Counted from the first letter of the stretch, positions 17,804 to 26,737 are shown. The stretch: 64,000 nucleotides of DNA from CAZGUH01 sp964529005 (GCA_964529005.1 CAZGUH010000003.1:62001-126000); one strand, 5' to 3'. A program made the numbers and translations. Notes: generated from the letters alone by a model not told the origin.

Positions 17804-17833
17804 TCTACCAATTGGTAGAGAGATGTGGTAGAC
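17804..17833. promoter_or_regulatory. TetR operator: 16-bp palindrome plus third half-site
   Basis: TCTACCAATTGGTAGA (17804-17819) is a perfect palindrome, and TGGTAGAC (17826-17833) repeats its right arm. The site lies midway between the divergent TetR and fatty acyl reductase starts. TAGACA (17829-17834) sits 6 nt before ATG 17841 and could be a degenerate -10 of a leaderless operon mRNA, so binding at the third half-site would block it. Binding is inferred, not shown. Confidence 0.75.
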
Positions 17834-17840
17834 AGTGTCG

Positions 17841-20195
17841 ATGATCGCCGCAGCCCTGGATGGCAAGCGCATCGCCATCACCGGCGCGACCGGTTTCGTC
17901 GGCACCGCGCTGGTCGAACGGCTCCTGCGCAGCGTTCCGGGTTGCGAGCTGGTGCTCCTCGTGCGGCCGGGCAAGCGCACCTCCGCGGCAGAGCGCGTCC
18001 GGCGCGAGATCCTCAAGAACGACGCCTTCGATCGCCTCCGTGCCGACCTCGGCCCCGAGGCCTTCGCCGCGATGTGCGACCGCCGCATCACCACGATCGC
18101 CGGGGACGTCGGCAGGGACGGCTTGGGCCTGAGCGACGCCGACCGCGCGGTGCTGGCTTCTTGCGACACCGTCATCCACAGCGCGGCGACCGTGTCGTTC
18201 GACAGCCCGCTCGACAGCGCGATCGAGGTCAACCTCCTCGGCCCGACGCGCATCGCCCTGCTGCTGCGCGAGCTGGGGGTGGCGCCGCACCTCGTCGCCG
18301 TGTCGACGTGCTACGTCGCCGGCAACCGCCGCGGCAGCGCCCCGGAGCAGCTGGTGTCCGCGGGGCCGTTCGACCTCGGCCTGAGCTGGAAGGCGGAGGT
18401 CACCGCGGCGCGGCGGCTGCGCGGCGACCGCGAGGCCGAGAGCCGGACACCGGACAAGCTGGAAGAGTTCCGTGCCCAGGCGCGCCGCGAGCTCGGCGCG
18501 GCAGGAGCGCCGGCGCTCGCCGGCAAGACCGAGGCGATCCGTGAACGATGGGTCAGCGATCAGCTGGTCCAGGCGGGCCGCAGCCGCGCGGCGAGCGTCG
18601 GGTGGCCCGACGCCTATGCGTTCACGAAGGCGCTCGGAGAGCAGGCGCTGATGGACTCGCGGGGCGACGTGCCGGTCAGCATCGTCCGGCCGTCGATCAT
18701 CGAGTCGGCGTGGGCCGAGCCGCGGCCCGGTTGGATCCGCGGGTTCCGCATGGCCGAGCCGGTGATCATCTCCTACGCCCGCGGCCTGCTGAAGGAGTTC
18801 CCCGGCGTCCCCGAGGGCACCATCGACGTCATCCCCGTCGATCTCGTCGTCGCGGCGATCATCGCCGTGGCGGCGCACGGCCCGGAGGCGGCGCCGGCCA
18901 TCACGCAGGTGGCGTCCGGCAGCGTCAACCCGATGAAGTACCGCACGCTCGTCGACAACGTGCGCGACTGGTTCACGGCGCATCCGATCTACGACCACGA
19001 GGGTCAGCCGATCGTCGTGCCCGACTGGAACTTCCCGGGCCGCGGGCGTGTGCAAGGCCAGCTCACCCGAGCGAAGACCGCGATCACCCGCGGCGAGCGG
19101 GCGTTGCAGGCGCTCCCCCTGCGCGGCAAGCAAGCCGCGCTCGCCGCCCGGCTGGAGGAGAAGCGCCACGAGGTCGAGCGGGCGCTCGAGTACGTCGAGC
19201 TGTACGGCCTGTACACCGAGTGCGAGGCGATCTACCAGGTCGACAGCCTGCTCGCGATGTGGGACGCGCTCGACGCCGCCGATCGCGAGACGTTCAACTT
19301 CGACCCGCGATCGGTGCACTGGCCGACGTACGTCAGCACGATCCACCTGCCGAGCGTCGTCGAGCACTCGCGCGTCAAGACCCACCCGGGCAAGAGCCGC
19401 ACCGACCGGGCGAAGCGGGTGCGGGCCGCCGTCCTGTCGCCCGACCGGCACGTCGCCGCGTTCGACCTCGAGAACACGTTGATCGCCAGCAACGTGGTGG
19501 AGAGCTACTCGTGGCTCGCCACCCGACGCCTCAACGGACCGGAGCGCCTGCGGTACGTGCTGCGCACGCTGGCGGAGGCCCCGTCGCTGCTCGCGCTGGA
19601 CCGCAAGGACCGCGGCGACTTCCTGCGGCACTTCTACCGTCGCTACGAGGGCGCCCCGTCGGCGCAGATCGACACCGACACGCGCGAGCTCTTGAGCCAG
19701 CTGATCATCACCAAGAGCTTTCCGGCCGGCATCCGCCGCGTGCGCGAGCACAAGGCGCTCGGACACCGCACCGTGCTGATCACGGGCGCGCTCGACTTCG
19801 TCGTGGCCGGCTTGCGGCCGTTGTTCGACGAGATCGTCGCCGCGGCGATGACCGTGCGGCCGGACGGCTCCTACAGCGGTGAGCTGTCGCACGTGCCGCC
19901 GACCGGCGAGACGCGGGCGCAGATCCTCGCCGACTACTGCGCGGCAGAGGGCTTCGAGCTCGACAACTGCGTCGCCTACGCCGATTCGACGAGCGACCTG
20001 CCACTGCTCGAGGCGGTCGGGTATCCGGTGGCGGTGAACCCGGAGACCCGCCTAGCGGCGATCGCCCGCAAGCGCGGCTGGCTGGTGGAGCATTGGTCGA
20101 AGGCATCGGGCGGGCCACGGCCCCTGCTGCCGATCGGGCCGATGCTGTCCGACCGGGAACGGCGCCGGACGTTCACCGGTGTGAGGGCCCGCTGA
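17841..20195 (+). CDS. fatty acyl-CoA reductase fused to HAD-IB-like phosphatase
   Basis: A 784-residue fusion. Residues 1-370 are an NAD(P)-binding extended SDR of the fatty acyl reductase type: GATGFVG at 15-21, HSAATVSF, and the YxxxK pair Tyr259/Lys263. Residues about 440-505 form a FAR_C domain with its hallmark FNFDPRSVHW and TYVSTIHLP. Residues about 535-784 are a HAD phosphatase: motif I DLENTL (Asp542, with Glu544 where HAD enzymes usually have Asp), VLITGALDF, and ADSTSDLPLL near 718. The reductase should make fatty aldehyde or alcohol from acyl-CoA/ACP; the HAD substrate is unknown. ATG 17841 is chosen; GTG 17835 is also in frame. First gene of the operon. Confidence 0.87.
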   Translation: MIAAALDGKRIAITGATGFVGTALVERLLRSVPGCELVLLVRPGKRTSAAERVRREILKNDAFDRLRADLGPEAFAAMCDRRITTIAGDVGRDGLGLSDADRAVLASCDTVIHSAATVSFDSPLDSAIEVNLLGPTRIALLLRELGVAPHLVAVSTCYVAGNRRGSAPEQLVSAGPFDLGLSWKAEVTAARRLRGDREAESRTPDKLEEFRAQARRELGAAGAPALAGKTEAIRERWVSDQLVQAGRSRAASVGWPDAYAFTKALGEQALMDSRGDVPVSIVRPSIIESAWAEPRPGWIRGFRMAEPVIISYARGLLKEFPGVPEGTIDVIPVDLVVAAIIAVAAHGPEAAPAITQVASGSVNPMKYRTLVDNVRDWFTAHPIYDHEGQPIVVPDWNFPGRGRVQGQLTRAKTAITRGERALQALPLRGKQAALAARLEEKRHEVERALEYVELYGLYTECEAIYQVDSLLAMWDALDAADRETFNFDPRSVHWPTYVSTIHLPSVVEHSRVKTHPGKSRTDRAKRVRAAVLSPDRHVAAFDLENTLIASNVVESYSWLATRRLNGPERLRYVLRTLAEAPSLLALDRKDRGDFLRHFYRRYEGAPSAQIDTDTRELLSQLIITKSFPAGIRRVREHKALGHRTVLITGALDFVVAGLRPLFDEIVAAAMTVRPDGSYSGELSHVPPTGETRAQILADYCAAEGFELDNCVAYADSTSDLPLLEAVGYPVAVNPETRLAAIARKRGWLVEHWSKASGGPRPLLPIGPMLSDRERRRTFTGVRAR

Positions 20196-21352
20196 TGCGC
20201 GCGATCGAGATGTCGCGCAACGCCGCCCGCCTCGGCCTGGCACGCGTCGTGTCGTCGATCAGCCCGTCGCGCGCGGCGAAGGTCGCGCCGCTCGAGCTGG
20301 TGTCCGCCGAGCCGCCGCCGCTTCCCGGGCCCGATTGGGTGCGGCTCCGGCCGCGCCTGTCGGGGATCTGCGGCAGCGACCTGTCGACGGTCGAGGGCAG
20401 CTCCAGCCTGTACTTCGAGCCGATCGTCAGCTTCCCGTTCGTCCTCGGCCACGAGATCGTCGCCGACGTGGTCGACGAACCCGGTCGGCGCGTCGTCGTC
20501 GTCCCCGTGCTGCACTGCGCGACCCGCGGCATCGATCCGGTGTGCGAGCAATGCCGCGCCGGCGACATCAACCGCTGCGAGCGGGTGGCGTTCGGGCACG
20601 TCAAGCCGGGCCTTCAGACCGGCTACTGCCGTGACACGGGCGGCGGGTGGAGCACGTCGCTCGTCGCCCACCGCGAGCAGCTCGTCGACGTCCCCGACGA
20701 CCTCAGCGACGAGGACGCGGTGGTGATCGAACCAGCTGCGTGTGCGGTGCACGCGGCGTCGCACTTCGACGGCGGGGCGACCGCAGTGCTCGGCGCCGGA
20801 GCCGTCGGCCTGCTGACGCTGGCTGCCATGCAGGCCCGCCACCCGACGGCGATGGGCAACGTCACCGTGTCGGCCAAGTATCCGCACCAGCAACGCCTCG
20901 CCCGCGAGCTCGGCGCCGAGGTGTGCGCGCCGAGCGAGGTGGTGCGCCTGGTGCGCAGCCGCAGCGCGTCGTTGATGGCCGGCGAGCAGATCACCGGCGG
21001 CGTCGCGACCGTGCTCGACTGCATCGGGACGTCCGAGTCGCTCCAGCAAGCGCTCCAACTCGTGCGCCCGGGCGGCGAGATCGTCGTCGTCGGCATGCCC
21101 GCCGAGGTCACCGTCGACCTCACGCCGATGTGGCACCGCGAAGTGTCGATCCGCGGCTGCTACGCCTACACCCGCGCCGACTTCGACACGGCCATCGGCC
21201 TGGTCCGCGCCGCGCGGCTCGGCCGGCTGGTGAGCGCGCTCTACCCGCTCGACGACTACGCCGACGCGATCGCCCACGCTGCCCATGCCGGGCCGCGTGG
21301 AGCGGTGAAGGTCGCGTTCGACATGCGGAGCGACCAGAAAGGAAGCTCGTAG
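20195..21352 (+). CDS. zinc-dependent alcohol dehydrogenase (MDR family)
   Basis: A 385-residue medium-chain dehydrogenase. Catalytic zinc ligands are visible in SGICGSD, GHEIVA and VIEPAACAVHA; a four-Cys structural zinc loop lies in LHCATRGIDPVCEQC and GDINRCE; the Rossmann motif is VLGAGAVGLLTLAA. Its start overlaps the reductase stop by 1 bp (TGATG). In context it may interconvert a fatty alcohol and aldehyde, or act on a polar head group. The N-terminal 25 residues before VAPLELVS are an extra. Confidence 0.88.
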   Translation: MRAIEMSRNAARLGLARVVSSISPSRAAKVAPLELVSAEPPPLPGPDWVRLRPRLSGICGSDLSTVEGSSSLYFEPIVSFPFVLGHEIVADVVDEPGRRVVVVPVLHCATRGIDPVCEQCRAGDINRCERVAFGHVKPGLQTGYCRDTGGGWSTSLVAHREQLVDVPDDLSDEDAVVIEPAACAVHAASHFDGGATAVLGAGAVGLLTLAAMQARHPTAMGNVTVSAKYPHQQRLARELGAEVCAPSEVVRLVRSRSASLMAGEQITGGVATVLDCIGTSESLQQALQLVRPGGEIVVVGMPAEVTVDLTPMWHREVSIRGCYAYTRADFDTAIGLVRAARLGRLVSALYPLDDYADAIAHAAHAGPRGAVKVAFDMRSDQKGSS

Positions 21353-21354
21353 CC

Positions 21355-22941
21355 ATGCCCCGCCCCGGATTCGTCCTCGAGGTCGACCGCAACACTCCCC
21401 CGACGCTGTTCTGGCGCGGCGAGGGCATGAGCCTCGAGCGCCTACCCGCCGGCCGCAGCCGTGTGGTCTACGCGCCCGAGCCGCTGCCCGCCATCGACGA
21501 CGTCGACGGCGCCATCCGGCGCGCGCTGCTGAACCCCGTCGACCAGGACCCGCTTCCGGCGCTGCTGTTCCCCGGCATGCGGTTGACGATCGCGTTCGAC
21601 GACGTCAGCCTGCCGCTCCCGAAGATGCGCCGTCCGGACATCCGCCAGCGCGTCATCGAGGCCGTGCTCGACCTCGCCGCCGAGGCGGGGGTGGACGACG
21701 TGCACATCATCGCTGCCCTCGCGCTGCACCGCCGCATGACCGAGGACGAGCTGCGCCACGCCGTCGGGGACCGGGTCTACGACGCGTTCGCCCCGCGCGG
21801 TCTGCTGTACCAGCACGACGCAGAGGATCCCGATGCTCTCGCCGACCTCGGCACGACCGCCCACGGCGAAGAGGTCGAGATCAACAAGCGCGCCGCCGAG
21901 AGCGACCTGCTCGTCTACGTCAACATCAACCTCGTCGCGATGGACGGCGGGTGGAAGAGCACCGCGGTGGGCCTCGCCAGCTACCGCAGCCTGCGGCACC
22001 ATCACAACCCGCGCACGATGGAGCACACGCGCAGCATGATGGACCAGCACCGCAGCGAGCTGCACCGCAGCACGTGGCGCATGGGCAAGGTGCTCGTCGA
22101 CAGTGGCGTCAAGGTGTTCCAGATCGAGACGACGCTCAACACCGACACGTTCCCGCAGCCGTTCGACTTCCTCTCCAAGCGCGAGTGGGAATGGAGCCTG
22201 CGCGACCGCGCCACGTTCCTCGCCACGAAGAAGTCGCTCGATCGCACGCCCGTGCGCGTCGCCCGCAAGATCTTCCACTCGATCGAAGCCCCGCACCAGA
22301 TGACGAGCGTGCAGGCGGGCGAGGTAGAAGCGGTGCATCGCATCACCACCGAGAACGTCTACAAGCAACAGCTCGTCGAGGTGCACGGCCAGACCGACAT
22401 CCTCACGATGGGCATCGCCTACATCTGCCCCTACAACGTGCACTCGATCATGAACCCGATCCTCGTGATGTGCACGGGTCTCGGCTACTACTTCAACATG
22501 TATCGGAACAAGCCGCTGGTGCGCGAGGGCGGGGTCCTGATCATGACCCACCCCACGCAGCCCGACTTCAACCCGGTGCACCATCCGAGCTACATCGACT
22601 TCTACGAGCAGGTGCTGACGGAGACCACCGACCCGCACGTGATGTCGGAGAAGTTCGAGCGCCGCTTCGCCGAGGACGAGTGGTATCGCCACCTGTACCG
22701 CACCAGCTACGCCTACCACGGCGTGCACCCGTTCTACATGTGGTACTGGGGCGCGCACGGGTTGCAGCACCTCGGCCGCGTGATCGTGGTCGGCGGCAAC
22801 CCGAAGGCGGTGCGCCGCTTGGGGTTCGTGCCCGCCAGCACGATGGACGACGCGTTCGAGATCGCATCGGACGTCGTCGGGCGCACGCCGACGGTCACCC
22901 ATATCCACACGCCGCCGCTCATGATCGCGGACGTCCAGTGA
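21355..22941 (+). CDS. LarA-like (DUF2088, lactate racemase superfamily) protein
   Basis: A 528-residue protein. Its N-terminal half matches the lactate racemase superfamily: FDDVSLPLPKM, ALALHRRMTEDELRHAVG (His125) and EEVEINKRAAESDLLVYVN, where Lys178 lines up by eye with the lysine that anchors the nickel-pincer cofactor. The PH-containing segment that supplies LarA's second catalytic His is absent (INLVAMDGGWKS instead), and no larB/C/E genes are nearby, so it is unlikely to be a lactate racemase. The C-terminal 250 residues are rich in Tyr, His and Met and are extended. AAAGGAAG lies 9-10 nt before ATG 21355, just past the dehydrogenase stop. Confidence 0.75.
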   Translation: MPRPGFVLEVDRNTPPTLFWRGEGMSLERLPAGRSRVVYAPEPLPAIDDVDGAIRRALLNPVDQDPLPALLFPGMRLTIAFDDVSLPLPKMRRPDIRQRVIEAVLDLAAEAGVDDVHIIAALALHRRMTEDELRHAVGDRVYDAFAPRGLLYQHDAEDPDALADLGTTAHGEEVEINKRAAESDLLVYVNINLVAMDGGWKSTAVGLASYRSLRHHHNPRTMEHTRSMMDQHRSELHRSTWRMGKVLVDSGVKVFQIETTLNTDTFPQPFDFLSKREWEWSLRDRATFLATKKSLDRTPVRVARKIFHSIEAPHQMTSVQAGEVEAVHRITTENVYKQQLVEVHGQTDILTMGIAYICPYNVHSIMNPILVMCTGLGYYFNMYRNKPLVREGGVLIMTHPTQPDFNPVHHPSYIDFYEQVLTETTDPHVMSEKFERRFAEDEWYRHLYRTSYAYHGVHPFYMWYWGAHGLQHLGRVIVVGGNPKAVRRLGFVPASTMDDAFEIASDVVGRTPTVTHIHTPPLMIADVQ

Positions 22942-23945
22942 AGTCGACTCGACTGCGCGCCGCGTCCCGTGCGGCAGGCCGGCTGCAGCGCGCCGCCGGC
23001 AGGGCGGCCCGGCCGCTGCGCGCCTACGGCTTCCCGTATCGCAAGCCCACGGTGCCGCGCGGGGTCACGGTGCCGGCCAAGCCGTCCAAACTCGGCGCGG
23101 ACTTCGAGACGGATTGGGCGCGCACCGCCCCGGCGCGCATCGCCCGCACGCTGCTCACCCAAGGCCCGCTGAAGCTGAGCGTGAAGGCGATCGCCAACCC
23201 CGAGGTGCGCGGGGTCGATCGGCTGGAGGACCTGCGCCGCGCTGGCGACGGCGATGCGCCGCGGCCCGTGATCTTCGCCCCCAACCACCACAGCCACCTC
23301 GACACGCTGCTGATGGCCACCACGGTCCCCGAGCCGTGGCGATCGAAGCTGGTCGTGGCCGCGGCCGCCGACTACTTCTTCACGTCGCGCGCCAAGGGAG
23401 CGGCCGCGGCCCTGACGCTCAACGCGCTGCCGATCGATCGCGAGACCACCGGCCGCAAGTCGAGCGACCAGATCAAGAAGCTGATCGACGAGGGATGGAG
23501 CCTGGTGATCTATCCCGAGGGCGGCCGCTCGCCCGACGGGTGGGGACAGGATTGGAAGGGCGGCGCGGCCTACCTGTCGGCGCGCACCGGCGCCCCGGTC
23601 GTGCCGGTCTTCATCGACGGCACCGGCGCGATCTTCGGCAAGGGGATGAAACGGCTCGAACCCGGCTCGACCACGGTCGTCTTCGGCCATCCGCTGTCGC
23701 CCGCCGAGGGTGAGAACACACGCCGCTTCAGCGCCCGCATCGCGGCGGCCGTGACCGTGCTCGGCGACGAGGCGCTCACTGACTACTGGACGGCCCGCCG
23801 CCGCGCCGCGAACGGCACGAACCCCGCCCTCACCGGCCCGGAGTACACCGGCTGGCGCCGCCAGTGGACGCTGTACGAGCACCGCACGCTCGGCGCCGCC
23901 GGCAAGCGCCGCCGCCAGAAGCGCGCCTGGCCCGCGCTGGATTGA
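22938..23945 (+). CDS. PlsC-like acyltransferase
   Basis: A 335-residue acyltransferase with NHHSHLDT (HX4D), LPIDRETTGRK, YPEGGRSPDGWG and VPVFIDGTGAIFGKG. It has an unusual Arg/Ala-rich N-terminus of about 60 residues and a C-terminal extension of about 70 residues past the core. GTG 22938 overlaps the LarA-like gene by 4 bp. Being last in the operon after a fatty acyl reductase, it could acylate the product of that pathway (wax, ether-lipid or head-group precursor); this is inference. Confidence 0.87.
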   Translation: MKSTRLRAASRAAGRLQRAAGRAARPLRAYGFPYRKPTVPRGVTVPAKPSKLGADFETDWARTAPARIARTLLTQGPLKLSVKAIANPEVRGVDRLEDLRRAGDGDAPRPVIFAPNHHSHLDTLLMATTVPEPWRSKLVVAAAADYFFTSRAKGAAAALTLNALPIDRETTGRKSSDQIKKLIDEGWSLVIYPEGGRSPDGWGQDWKGGAAYLSARTGAPVVPVFIDGTGAIFGKGMKRLEPGSTTVVFGHPLSPAEGENTRRFSARIAAAVTVLGDEALTDYWTARRRAANGTNPALTGPEYTGWRRQWTLYEHRTLGAAGKRRRQKRAWPALD

Positions 23946-24004
23946 CGCTCATGTCGGTCCAGCGCGTCACATCGACGCGTGAGGTCGACAGGAACGAGCG
24001 TCAA
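23942..24004. terminator. large nested palindrome, likely bidirectional terminator
   Basis: The outer arms TTGACGCTC (23942-23950) and GAGCGTCAA (23996-24004) are perfect 9-bp complements. Inside them lie TGTCG (23952-23956)/CGACA (23986-23990) and CGCGTC (23963-23968)/GACGCG (23974-23979). The stop codons of both convergent genes (acyltransferase and mug) lie in the outer arms. No T-tract, as is common in high-GC actinobacteria. Confidence 0.7.
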
Positions 24005-24582
24005 CGGTGGAGCCGAACGCCGGCTGCCGCCGCGGCATCGCGATAGGCGGCCGCGAGCGAGTCGACCGTGTCGTGGGCATTGAGCCCGCTCGGATTCGGC
24101 AGCACCCACAGCTCGGCGCCCTCGAACGGCTCGGGCTGCTTCCCCTGGACGAGCTTGCGCACACCGAACGCGCGGGCGAACGCCGTCTTGCCGAGCACGG
24201 CGACGACCTTGGGCCGGCAGGCACGCACGAACGCCCGCAGCCGCTCGCCGCCCACGCGCAGCTGGTCGTGCGTCAACTCGTCGGCGCGGGCGGTGGCGAC
24301 CGGGACGATGTTGCTGATGCCCACACCCGCTCCGATCAGCTCGGCCGTGTCCTGCGGTGACAGCCCGCCCGAGGCGTCGATCTGGTGGGCGGTGATGCCG
24401 GCGCGATGGATCGCCGGCCAGAACCGGTTCCCCGGGCGAGCGAAGTGCGCGTTGACGACTGCGGTCCACAAGCCGGGGTTGATGCCGACGAAGAGGAGCT
24501 TCACCTGCGGGCCGACGAGATCGTCGACCGTGGCGCCGTGGAAGGCCTCGAGCTCTTCCCGGCTGAAGCGGCGCGCCGCCAC
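24001..24582 (-). CDS. mug: G/U mismatch-specific uracil-DNA glycosylase
   Basis: A 193-residue Mug/TDG-type DNA glycosylase excising uracil or thymine opposite guanine. The active-site motif LLFVGINPGLWTA (Asn of GINPG) and ARPGNRFWPA are clear, and the C-terminal LPNPSGLNAH matches the intercalation loop region. The start is GTG at 24582, 4 bp after the LysM lipoprotein stop, suggesting cotranscription. Confidence 0.92.
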   Translation of the reverse strand: MAARRFSREELEAFHGATVDDLVGPQVKLLFVGINPGLWTAVVNAHFARPGNRFWPAIHRAGITAHQIDASGGLSPQDTAELIGAGVGISNIVPVATARADELTHDQLRVGGERLRAFVRACRPKVVAVLGKTAFARAFGVRKLVQGKQPEPFEGAELWVLPNPSGLNAHDTVDSLAAAYRDAAAAAGVRLHR

Positions 24583-24586
24583 CGGC

Positions 24587-25213
24587 TCAGCCGGTCTTCG
24601 CCGGGATGATCAGCTTCTTGCCGACCTGGAACTCGGCGTTCGTCGGCTGCGTGCTCGCCCATCCGTTGGCCGCGGCGAGCTGTTCGAGCGTCACGTCGAA
24701 GTTCGCCGCGATGCGCGACGGGATGTCGCCTTCCTTGATGGTGTACGTGCCCTGACCCTCGGTGTCGACGGTGGTCGTCGTCGCGCCCGTGGTCGTGGTC
24801 TGCGCGCTCGCCGGCGGGGCGATCGTCGTGGTCGGTACGGCGGCGCCCGGCGGGATCTTGATCACGAGGCCGGGGTAGAACTGCGCGTACGTGAGGTTCA
24901 GCGGATCGGCCCAGCCGTTGTGGCCCGCGAGCTGGTCGAGGGTGATGCCGAACAGCTTCGCCACGCCGAGCGGGTAGTCGCCCTGCTGCACGGTGTACGT
25001 CTGCTCGCCCGGCACGGTCTGCGGTGGAGCGCCGTCGGGCGGGGTCTGCCCGGGAAGCGTCGTGGTCGTCGTGGACGTCGGCGTCGGAGGCTGGGTGACG
25101 TAGTTCGTCGCGTTCAGCGCCAGCGTGGTCTGGCTCGACGAGCCGCCGCCGTCGCCGCAGCCCGCCAGCACGGCGAGCGCCGCGCCGGCCAGCGCGATCG
25201 AACGAGCGATCAT
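24587..25213 (-). CDS. LysM-domain lipoprotein
   Basis: A 208-residue exported lipoprotein: signal peptide MIARSIALAGAALAVLAG followed by lipobox Cys19, a Thr/Pro-rich linker, LysM domain 1 (YTVQQGDYPLGVAKLFGI, about residues 72-120), a second Thr-rich linker and LysM domain 2 (YTIKEGDIPSRIAANFDV, about residues 155-205). It probably binds peptidoglycan at the cell surface. ATG 25213 gives a proper signal peptide; GTG-like starts further up to 25243 are in frame. Confidence 0.87.
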   Translation of the reverse strand: MIARSIALAGAALAVLAGCGDGGGSSSQTTLALNATNYVTQPPTPTSTTTTTLPGQTPPDGAPPQTVPGEQTYTVQQGDYPLGVAKLFGITLDQLAGHNGWADPLNLTYAQFYPGLVIKIPPGAAVPTTTIAPPASAQTTTTGATTTTVDTEGQGTYTIKEGDIPSRIAANFDVTLEQLAAANGWASTQPTNAEFQVGKKLIIPAKTG

Positions 25214-25285
25214 CGACGTGTGGGAGCGACCCGTCGTCAGCACGGGGGACAGCGTACGCCGACGCCCCTGGTCGGGTATGTCACC

Positions 25286-26737
25286 TCACGTGAGCGGGCG
25301 TGTCGTCGGCAGCACCGGCGCCGGCAGCTTGGTGCTGCCCATGAGGTACCGGTCGACGCTGGCCGCGCAGGCTCGGCCCTCCGCGATCGCCCAGACGATC
25401 AAGCTCTGCCCGCGTCCCATGTCGCCGGCCGAGAACACGCCCCGGGCCGCTGTCATGAAACCCTCGTCGCGGCGCACGTTGCCACGATCGTCGAGCGTGA
25501 CGCCGATCTGATCGAGCCACGACCCCTTCTCCGGCCCGGTGAATCCGAGCGCGAGGAACACGAAGTCGGCGGGCAGCTCGCGCTCGGTGCCCTCGATCTT
25601 CTCGAAGCGCCCGTCGACGAGCTGCACCTCGTGGATCAGCAGCGCGCGCACGCGGCCCGCGCCGTCGTCGAGGAAGCGCTCGGTGTTCACGCTGAACACC
25701 CGCTCGCCGCCCTCCTCGTGCGCGCTCGACGTGCGGAAGATGAGGCTCCACTGCGGCCACGGGTTGCTCTCGGCGCGCTGCTCGGGCGGCCGCGGCATGA
25801 TCTCCAGCTGGGTGACCGACGCCGCCCCTTGGCGGTGGGCGGTGCCGAGGCAGTCGGCGCCGGTGTCGCCGCCGCCGATGATCACGACGTGCTTGCCGTG
25901 CACGTCGATCGGTGAACGCTCGATGTCGCCTTCCTGGACCCGGTTGGCGAGCGGCAGGTACTCCATCGCCTGGTGGATGCCGCCGAGCTCGCGGCCCGGG
26001 ATCGGGAGGTCGCGCGCCTGCGTCGAGCCGCACGCCAGGACGACGGCGTCGTACGTGGCCAGAAGCACCTCGACGTCGACGTTGCCGCCGACGACCGCGT
26101 TGGTGCGGAACTCGGTGCCTTCGGCCTCCATCTGCGCCAGGCGGCGGTCGAGGTGGCGCTTCTCCATCTTGAATTCGGGGATCCCGTAGCGCAGCAGGCC
26201 GCCGATGCGATCGGCGCGCTCCAGCACGACCACGTCGTGGCCGGCGCGGATCAGCTGCTGCGCGGCGGCCAATCCGGCCGGGCCGCTTCCGACGACCGCG
26301 ACCCGCTTGCCGGTGCGCATCGCCGGCACGTTCGGGGTGACCCACCCTTCGTCCCAGGCCCGGTCGATGATCTCGACCTCGACCTGCTTGATCGTGACCG
26401 GATCGGCGTTGATGCCGAGCACGCAGGCCGCCTCGCACGGCGCCGGGCAGAGACGTCCGGTGAACTCGGGGAAGTTGTTCGTCGCGTGCAGCCGGTCGAT
26501 GGCGTCGCGCCAGTGGTTGCGGTAGACGAGATCGTTCCAGTCGGGGATCAGGTTGCCGAGCGGGCAGCCGTTGTTGCAGAACGGGATGCCACAGTCCATG
26601 CAGCGGCCGGCCTGCGTCGTGACCTTGGGGAGATCGAAATCCTCGTAGACCTCTTTCCAATCGTGGACGCGCACGTCGACCGGCCGGCGCACCGGCGTCT
26701 CGCGGCCCCACTTCAAGAAGCCGGTGGCCTCACCCAT
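25286..26737 (-). CDS. gltD: glutamate synthase (NADPH) small subunit
   Basis: A 483-residue FAD/NADPH subunit that passes electrons to GltB. It has N-terminal Fe-S cysteine clusters (GRCMDCGIPFCNNGCPLG, then GRLCPAPCEAACVLG), an FAD-binding VAVVGSGPAGLAAAQ near residue 147, an NADPH-binding VVIIGGGDTGADC near 288, and a C-terminal GVFSAGDMGRGQSL. ATG 26737 overlaps gltB by 8 bp. Confidence 0.96.
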   Translation of the reverse strand: MGEATGFLKWGRETPVRRPVDVRVHDWKEVYEDFDLPKVTTQAGRCMDCGIPFCNNGCPLGNLIPDWNDLVYRNHWRDAIDRLHATNNFPEFTGRLCPAPCEAACVLGINADPVTIKQVEVEIIDRAWDEGWVTPNVPAMRTGKRVAVVGSGPAGLAAAQQLIRAGHDVVVLERADRIGGLLRYGIPEFKMEKRHLDRRLAQMEAEGTEFRTNAVVGGNVDVEVLLATYDAVVLACGSTQARDLPIPGRELGGIHQAMEYLPLANRVQEGDIERSPIDVHGKHVVIIGGGDTGADCLGTAHRQGAASVTQLEIMPRPPEQRAESNPWPQWSLIFRTSSAHEEGGERVFSVNTERFLDDGAGRVRALLIHEVQLVDGRFEKIEGTERELPADFVFLALGFTGPEKGSWLDQIGVTLDDRGNVRRDEGFMTAARGVFSAGDMGRGQSLIVWAIAEGRACAASVDRYLMGSTKLPAPVLPTTRPLT

